DNA from: an uncultured Muribaculaceae bacterium | Lineage (GTDB): Bacteria; Bacteroidota; Bacteroidia; Bacteroidales; Muribaculaceae | DNA length: 9,416 nt | Assembly (NCBI GenBank): GCA_910588035.1 | Contig: CAJUPY010000043.1 | Span: forward strand, 1 to 9,416 | Direction: 5' to 3' | In this document: positions 5,487 through 9,416 of the stretch, piece by piece | How the letters are laid out: every line of letters starts with the position of its first letter | How positions within the stretch are numbered: the first letter of the stretch is position 1 | Notes under the pieces: model-generated | Database searches by the model: none | The model's input: the letters and a program-made list of their open reading frames with translations, nothing else | What the model was told of the DNA's origin: nothing | Made by a program: the position numbers and the translations under genes

Positions 5487-6851
5487 ATGAACAGTCAGAA
5501 CAACAATGCCGTGACAGGCCGGTGGGAGAAGTTGGTGGAATGGTGTCAGCGTCATTGCACCCCCTACACCTATGCCATTGTTGTGGCTGTTATCATCGGG
5601 GTGGCATCGGGCATCGCCGCGTCGGCTCTGAAGTGGATGATTCAACTCATGTCAGCCATCGTCTTCCATGATATAAGCCTCGGCAGCAACCTGCGGTTGC
5701 TTTTCTGTCCGTTGCTGGGCATTTTGCTGACAGGTATCTACCAGCGGTATGTCGTGCACCTGAATCTGGAGCATGGCATGGAACGCATCGAACGCGAACT
5801 CGGCAGCGGAAAATATAATCTCGGAGCGCGTTACATTTTCTCACCTATGATAGCCAGCACCCTGACCCTCGGTTTCGGAGGATCGGCCGGAGCCGAAGGT
5901 CCCATAGCGACAGCCGGGGCGGCAATCGGGGGGCGAGTCGGACGCATCTTCAAGGTCGATGACGCCACCTTGAAAATAATGATAGGATGTGGTGCCGGAG
6001 CCGGCATTGCGGGAATTTTCCTCGCTCCGGTCGGAGGCGCGATGTTCACCCTCGAACTTCTCAGGCTCAGCATGTCGACCATTCTGGTTGTCTCGCTGAT
6101 CGTGGCGTGTCTGGTTTCAGCTATGACCGCATATGTTTGCAACGGGTTGAACTACGACATAAATTTCATTCAAACAGTGCCTTTCGAAGTCAAGATCATC
6201 GTTCCGGCTCTTGTGCTCGGTGTTTTGTGTGGCGTCTACTCATCTTACTATACAATGATCATGAAACGGCTTCGGGGCTGGTTTGAGTCGATAGGCAACC
6301 ATTGGGTCAGAAACCTTGTGTCGGGCACACTGCTGGCTGCCGCGGTGTTCTTTTTTCCCACTCTCTATGGCGAAGGCTATGACTCACTGTCGAAACTCAT
6401 CAACGGCGAACACATCGTTCTGACCCACAACAGCCTTTTTTATGAACTTGGACACAGTCCGTGGCTTCTGATGGCTATCACGGCCGGAATTTTGTTATGT
6501 AAACCGATAGCCACCTGCTCGACCAACTCCGGCGGCGGCGTTGCCGGAGACTTCGCCCCCACCCTTTTCGCCGGGGCCATGACCGGTTTTCTGTTCGCCA
6601 TGTTCCTTAACACAGTCTTCGGTCTCGATCTGCCGACAGGAAACATTGTCTTCATCGGCATGGCAGGGGTCATGGCCGGGACGGTCAAGGCTCCTCTGAT
6701 GGCTATATTCCTGACAGCTGAAATGGCCGACGGCTACCAGTTTCTTCTCCCATTGATGATTGCCTCGGCGACATCTTACTGCATCGTCACCATGATCTCG
6801 CGACTAAGGGCAAAAGGCACGGTGATGCCAGACGAGAAAGCGCAGGCATGA
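5487..6851 (+). CDS. ClC family chloride channel/transporter, no CBS domains
   Basis: This 454-aa multi-spanning inner-membrane protein carries the ClC anion-pathway motifs: GSAGAEGP (132-139) with the gating glutamate E137 (E. coli E148), and GDFAP (354-358) with F356 matching E. coli F357. Helices run through almost the entire length. It probably moves Cl- (or another small anion), possibly in exchange for protons, for pH or ion balance. Aligned by eye, the PVGGAMFTLELLR stretch puts E190 opposite E. coli E202 and Leu191 opposite the internal proton glutamate E203. The protein ends shortly after the last helices (SRLRAKG...), with no CBS pair and no obvious counterpart of the E. coli Tyr445 motif. 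Whether it is a channel or exchanger is therefore open. It is divergent from the LPS operon and probably monocistronic. Confidence 0.92.
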   Translation: MNSQNNNAVTGRWEKLVEWCQRHCTPYTYAIVVAVIIGVASGIAASALKWMIQLMSAIVFHDISLGSNLRLLFCPLLGILLTGIYQRYVVHLNLEHGMERIERELGSGKYNLGARYIFSPMIASTLTLGFGGSAGAEGPIATAGAAIGGRVGRIFKVDDATLKIMIGCGAGAGIAGIFLAPVGGAMFTLELLRLSMSTILVVSLIVACLVSAMTAYVCNGLNYDINFIQTVPFEVKIIVPALVLGVLCGVYSSYYTMIMKRLRGWFESIGNHWVRNLVSGTLLAAAVFFFPTLYGEGYDSLSKLINGEHIVLTHNSLFYELGHSPWLLMAITAGILLCKPIATCSTNSGGGVAGDFAPTLFAGAMTGFLFAMFLNTVFGLDLPTGNIVFIGMAGVMAGTVKAPLMAIFLTAEMADGYQFLLPLMIASATSYCIVTMISRLRAKGTVMPDEKAQA

Positions 6852-6863
6852 GAATTTTTCTGT

Positions 6864-6896
6864 GGAATCACGATTCCCTGATAAAATCATTTATCA
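6864..6896 (+). terminator. Two small hairpins after the ClC gene
   Basis: GGAAT (6864-6868) pairs with ATTCC (6873-6877) around a CACG loop. It is followed at once by TGATAAA (6879-6885) pairing perfectly with TTTATCA (6890-6896) around a 4-base loop. Both lie within 50 bases of the ClC stop. They are short and AT-rich without a T tract, so a termination role is possible but weak. Confidence 0.35.
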
Positions 6897-6925
6897 TTAA
6901 GAAAACATAATCAATCTTGAATATT

Positions 6926-6946
6926 GGTTAAAAAGGGCCATTAACC
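6926..6946. promoter_or_regulatory. GGTTAA/TTAACC dyad, candidate operator
   Basis: GGTTAA (6926-6931) and TTAACC (6941-6946) form a perfect 6-base inverted repeat with a 9-base spacer. It lies about 40 bases upstream of the -33 region of the sugar-acid operon. Its TAACC half recurs three times downstream of that promoter. It could bind a dimeric regulator; no regulator gene is present in the window. Confidence 0.35.
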
Positions 6947-6986
6947 GTGCTATTAAAGACGTATTCACATAATTTACTAAAATTTT

Positions 6987-7018
6987 TTTCAGAATTACAT
7001 TTATAATGAGTAATTTTG
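6987..7018 (+). promoter_or_regulatory. Promoter of the SDR-DUF4861-EIIC operon
   Basis: TAATTTTG (7011-7018) is a perfect -7 box. TTTC (6987-6990), spaced 20 bases upstream, is one base off the TTTG -33 box. Transcription should start near 7023-7026, giving a leader of ~45 bases that contains the TAACC repeats. Confidence 0.6.
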
Positions 7019-7033
7019 TTGAATCTAAAATAA

Positions 7034-7063
7034 TAACCTACCTATAACCAACGTTTAACCTAC
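7034..7063 (+). repeat. Three TAACC(T/A)AC direct repeats with 11-base period
   Basis: TAACCTAC begins at 7034, TAACCAAC at 7045 and TAACCTAC at 7056. The period is exactly 11 bases, so all three present the same helix face. They lie between the predicted transcription start and the SDR ATG at 7071. Such phased repeats are typical of cooperative protein binding; a role at the RNA level is also possible. Confidence 0.5.
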
Positions 7064-7070
7064 TTTTATC

Positions 7071-7865
7071 ATGGTAAATTTCTCACTTGAAGGCAAAGTA
7101 GCGCTCGTAACCGGAGCAGCATACGGAATCGGACTTGCAATCGCACAGGCACTCGCCGAGGCAGGCGCAAAAATCGTCTATAACTGCTCACGCCAGTCTA
7201 CACTCGACCGCGGCGCCGAAGCCTACAAGCAGCTCGGCATCGACGCAAAGGGATATCTTTGTGACGTGACCGACGAGGCTGATGTCAAGAAAATGGTGGC
7301 CGACATCGAGGCTACGGTCGGCACAATCGACATTCTTGTCAACAACGCCGGCATCATCAAACGCATTCCGATGGAAGAAATGGAAGCTGAAGATTTCCGC
7401 CGTGTGATCGACGTAGACCTGATCGGTCCGTTCATCTGCGCCAAGGCCGTCATTCCCGGCATGAAGAAAAAAGGTGCCGGCAAGATCATCAACATCTGCT
7501 CGATGATGAGCGAACTCGGCCGCGAGACCGTTTCGGCCTATGCGGCAGCCAAGGGCGGATTGAAGATGCTCACACGCAACATCGCCTCAGAGTATGGTGA
7601 ATTCAACATTCAGTGTAACGGCATCGGCCCGGGCTACATCGCCACAGAGCAGACAGCTCCCCTTCGTGAACGTCAGGCCGACGGCAGCCGCCACCCGTTT
7701 GACTCGTTCATCATCGCCAAGACTCCGGCAGCACGCTGGGGTACACCCGACGATCTGAAGGGTCCGGCAGTGTTCCTTGCTTCAGAAGCATCTGATTTTG
7801 TCAACGGACATGTTCTCTATGTCGACGGCGGCATTCTTGCCTACATCGGCAAACAGCCCAAATGA
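7071..7865 (+). CDS. SDR oxidoreductase, gluconate 5-dehydrogenase / KduD type
   Basis: This 264-aa cytoplasmic classical short-chain dehydrogenase probably interconverts a keto sugar acid and its hydroxy form with NAD(P)(H) (5-ketogluconate/gluconate or the KduD step of uronate breakdown). It shows the cofactor motif TGAAYGIG (14-21), NNAG (91-94) and catalytic S144, Y157 and K161 (YAAAK), followed by the GPGYIATE substrate-loop region and the C-terminal VDGG. The tetrad position usually held by Asn appears to be Asp116 (IDVDLIG). It is the first gene of an operon: its TGA overlaps the next ATG as ATGA, and a permease follows. The leader has a good promoter and phased repeats, so expression is probably substrate-regulated. 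The KduI isomerase often found beside such genes is not in the window. Confidence 0.88.
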   Translation: MVNFSLEGKVALVTGAAYGIGLAIAQALAEAGAKIVYNCSRQSTLDRGAEAYKQLGIDAKGYLCDVTDEADVKKMVADIEATVGTIDILVNNAGIIKRIPMEEMEAEDFRRVIDVDLIGPFICAKAVIPGMKKKGAGKIINICSMMSELGRETVSAYAAAKGGLKMLTRNIASEYGEFNIQCNGIGPGYIATEQTAPLRERQADGSRHPFDSFIIAKTPAARWGTPDDLKGPAVFLASEASDFVNGHVLYVDGGILAYIGKQPK

Positions 7866-9010
7866 TGAACCTGATCAAAACCGTTTTACCTTGCATCGCG
7901 CTCACACTCATTGTGGGCGCATGTGGGGTCAGACAACAACGTCTGACAATTACCAACGACCTCGATACAGCCCGTGAGGGAGAGATAGTCGAAGTCGATC
8001 TTAAAGCGGTCACCATTGACGGCCCGCTGATTGTCACCGACACCGAAGGCAATGAGATTGTCAGTCAGATCACCGCTGACTCAATGCTTATTTTTCCGGC
8101 TACAGTCGGTGCCGGCTCATCGGCCGACTACTATATCAGACAGGGCGTCTCTCAGAAAAACGACACCACAGTCAGCGGCGCGCTATATCCGTGGCGCAAA
8201 GATGACATGACGTGGGAGAATGAACATTCGGCATACCGTGCATACGGTCCGGAGCTACAACGCAGCGGCGAACGCGGCTTCGGCTATGACATCTGGACAA
8301 AATCTGTCGACACTCCGGTGGTCGCGCAACGCTACCGCGACCATGCCAAGGGCATCTCATTTCACGAAGATCACGGCAAAGGCATGGATGTCTATGCTGT
8401 CGGTCCGACACTCGGAGGCGGCACAGCGGCATTGATTGACTCTGCCGGCGAGATCGTTTATCCGTGGGCTTTCAGCGAGTGGGAGATCATCGACAACGGT
8501 CCTCTCCGCTTCAAATGCCGGCTGACTTATCTTCCGACCGCGGTCGACGGTGACAGTTCGGTCGTGGAGACACGCGTGATCAGTCTCGACAGCGGCTCGT
8601 GGCTCAACAAGACCATAGTCAGTTATGACGGTCTTACCAACCTGTCGACAATCGCTCCGGGCATCGTTGTCCACACCCAGAACAGCGATGGGTTTGAGTT
8701 GATCTCACCACAGATAATGGCATATGCCGACTCTACACAAAATGCCTCGGCAGGCAACGGCGTGATCTATGTCGGAATCGTGGCACCCGATGCCAAGGAG
8801 ACCGTATACCGCCCGTTTGACAAGCCACAGGGGGATGCCGTCGGCCATATACTGGCAACATCATCCTACCGTCCCGGCACACAATATGTCTATTTCTGGG
8901 GCTCAGGCTGGAGCAAAGGTGGCGTTGACGACATGGAGTCGTGGCAAGAGATCTTGAACGACAGCTACCGCCGCATGCAAAATCCCCTTAAAGTAACCAT
9001 CAATCCTTAA
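7862..9010 (+). CDS. DUF4861 family lipoprotein
   Basis: This 382-aa protein has a lipoprotein signal: K6, then the hydrophobic LPCIALTLIVGAC with lipobox VGAC and Cys21. It should be anchored in the periplasm or outer membrane. It is recognisable as DUF4861, a Bacteroidota family seen in polysaccharide and uronate utilisation regions, by the block FHEDHGKGMDVYAVGPTLGG (from F167), the GALYPWRKDD segment, EWEIIDNGPLRF, and the C-terminal YFWGSGWSKGG. The His- and acid-rich block could form an active or metal site, but I know of no established reaction. Its start overlaps the SDR stop (ATGATGA, so M1 or M2 could initiate) and the permease follows 9 bases after its stop. It probably binds or processes the sugar substrate before uptake; this is inferred from context. 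Confidence 0.85.
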   Translation: MMNLIKTVLPCIALTLIVGACGVRQQRLTITNDLDTAREGEIVEVDLKAVTIDGPLIVTDTEGNEIVSQITADSMLIFPATVGAGSSADYYIRQGVSQKNDTTVSGALYPWRKDDMTWENEHSAYRAYGPELQRSGERGFGYDIWTKSVDTPVVAQRYRDHAKGISFHEDHGKGMDVYAVGPTLGGGTAALIDSAGEIVYPWAFSEWEIIDNGPLRFKCRLTYLPTAVDGDSSVVETRVISLDSGSWLNKTIVSYDGLTNLSTIAPGIVVHTQNSDGFELISPQIMAYADSTQNASAGNGVIYVGIVAPDAKETVYRPFDKPQGDAVGHILATSSYRPGTQYVYFWGSGWSKGGVDDMESWQEILNDSYRRMQNPLKVTINP

Positions 9011-9019
9011 ACATCAAAA

Positions 9020-9366
9020 ATGGAAGAAGTTTTCAAATATATAATCGGCCTGGGCGCAGCCGTGATGATGCCTGTGATCTTCACGATTCTCGGCGTCTGC
9101 ATCGGCATCAAGCTTGGCGACGCACTCAAAGCCGGACTTAAAGTCGGCGTCGGTTTCATCGGTCTCTCGATCGTGACCGCGCTTCTGACCTCGGCTCTCG
9201 GCCCCGCGCTCAACAAGGTAGTCGAGATCTATGACCTTCAGCTCCAGGTGTTTGACATGGGGTGGCCCGCTGCGGCTGCCGTAGCCTACAACACTGCCGT
9301 CGGAGCCTTCATCATTCCGGTCTGTCTCGGTGTCAACCTGATCATGTTGCTGACCAAAACGACACG
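9020..9366 (+). CDS. PTS galactitol-type EIIC permease, 3' truncated by contig end
   Basis: Only the first 115 codons plus two bases are present. They match the EIIC-GAT family (E. coli GatC-like) along the whole length: MEEVFKYIIGLGAAVMMPVIF, IKLGDALKAGLKVGVGFIGL, the VFDMGWPAAAA block and VNLIMLLTKTT followed by a split Arg codon. Several hydrophobic segments are visible. It is the inner-membrane sugar-translocating subunit. In Bacteroidota such EIIC proteins often occur without EIIA and EIIB partners, so the energy source may not be PEP phosphorylation. It is the third gene of the operon, 9 bases after DUF4861, and probably imports the substrate handled by the SDR. The frame stays open through the adapter that follows, so any annotated protein running to the window end would carry false residues. 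Confidence 0.85.
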
Positions 9367-9416
9367 AGATCGGAAGAGCACACGTCTGAACTCCAGTCAC
9401 CGAACAACATCTCGTA
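9367..9416 (+). other. Illumina TruSeq adapter with index (sequencing artefact)
   Basis: The sequence begins AGATCGGAAGAGC and continues as the 34-base TruSeq read-2 adapter through 9400. An 8-base index (CGAACAAC, 9401-9408) and ATCTCGTA, the first bases of the P7 tail, follow. The order adapter-index-P7 is exact, so this is untrimmed library sequence and not genome. Read in reverse it encodes the well-known spurious peptide TGVQTCALPIS. Confidence 0.98.

Noticed and set aside
9014..9400. 128-aa minus-strand frame beginning MTGVQTCALPIS
   Set aside because: Its first residues are translated Illumina adapter, and the rest is antisense to the EIIC gene.
1..9416. CRISPR arrays, tRNA/rRNA genes, insertion sequences, attachment sites
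   Set aside because: I looked on both strands and saw no regular spacer arrays, cloverleaf-like sequences, transposase frames or paired terminal repeats.

Overview
The window reads as a chromosomal piece of a gut-type Bacteroidales genome, with Muribaculaceae-like as my best guess. Evidence: intergenic DNA is AT-rich while genes are moderately GC-rich; several promoters carry the Bacteroidota -7 element TAnnTTTG; and it encodes families typical of this phylum (DUF4294, DUF4861, an orphan galactitol-type PTS EIIC, and a short ClC protein without CBS domains). No tRNA, rRNA, CRISPR array, transposase or integrase is visible. No gene-free stretch exceeds 300 bases.

Layout. On the + strand, nadB (L-aspartate oxidase, 228-1811) is followed by a hairpin and a secreted DUF4294 protein (1872-2540). 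This converges, with a 44-base tail-to-tail overlap, on a minus-strand block of four genes. In transcription order these are a WaaE/KdtX-like GT2 glycosyltransferase (5406-4639), an InaA/WaaP-type lipopolysaccharide kinase (4652-3894), a phage-type holin (3757-3293) and a T7-lysozyme-like amidase (3309-2497). The first pair probably builds and phosphorylates the LPS core. The second pair is an orphan phage lysis cassette with its own promoter-like element and no other phage genes nearby.

The C-terminal half of the amidase frame looks like a unimolecular spanin: a lipobox after a hydrophobic segment, a periplasmic stretch, then a C-terminal membrane helix. A well-placed GAGG/ATG start for that spanin sits at 2909 in the wrong frame by exactly one base. 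One extra A in the AAA run at 2902-2904 would give a textbook lipoprotein signal and would separate a ~160-aa amidase from a ~137-aa spanin. So the window holds either a real amidase-spanin fusion or a one-base deletion or assembly error in a holin-endolysin-spanin cassette. This is the most interesting object here.

Divergent from the LPS pair is a ClC-family anion transporter (5487-6851). After a 219-base regulatory gap with a promoter, a dyad and three helically phased TAACC repeats comes a tight catabolic operon: an SDR of the gluconate 5-dehydrogenase/KduD type (7071-7865), a DUF4861 lipoprotein (7862-9010) and a galactitol-type EIIC permease (from 9020). These probably act together in uptake and oxidation of a sugar acid or uronate-derived product.

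The permease is cut after 115 codons because the last 50 bases (9367-9416) are not genomic. They are Illumina TruSeq read-2 adapter, an 8-base index and the start of the P7 tail. The biological sequence ends at 9366.
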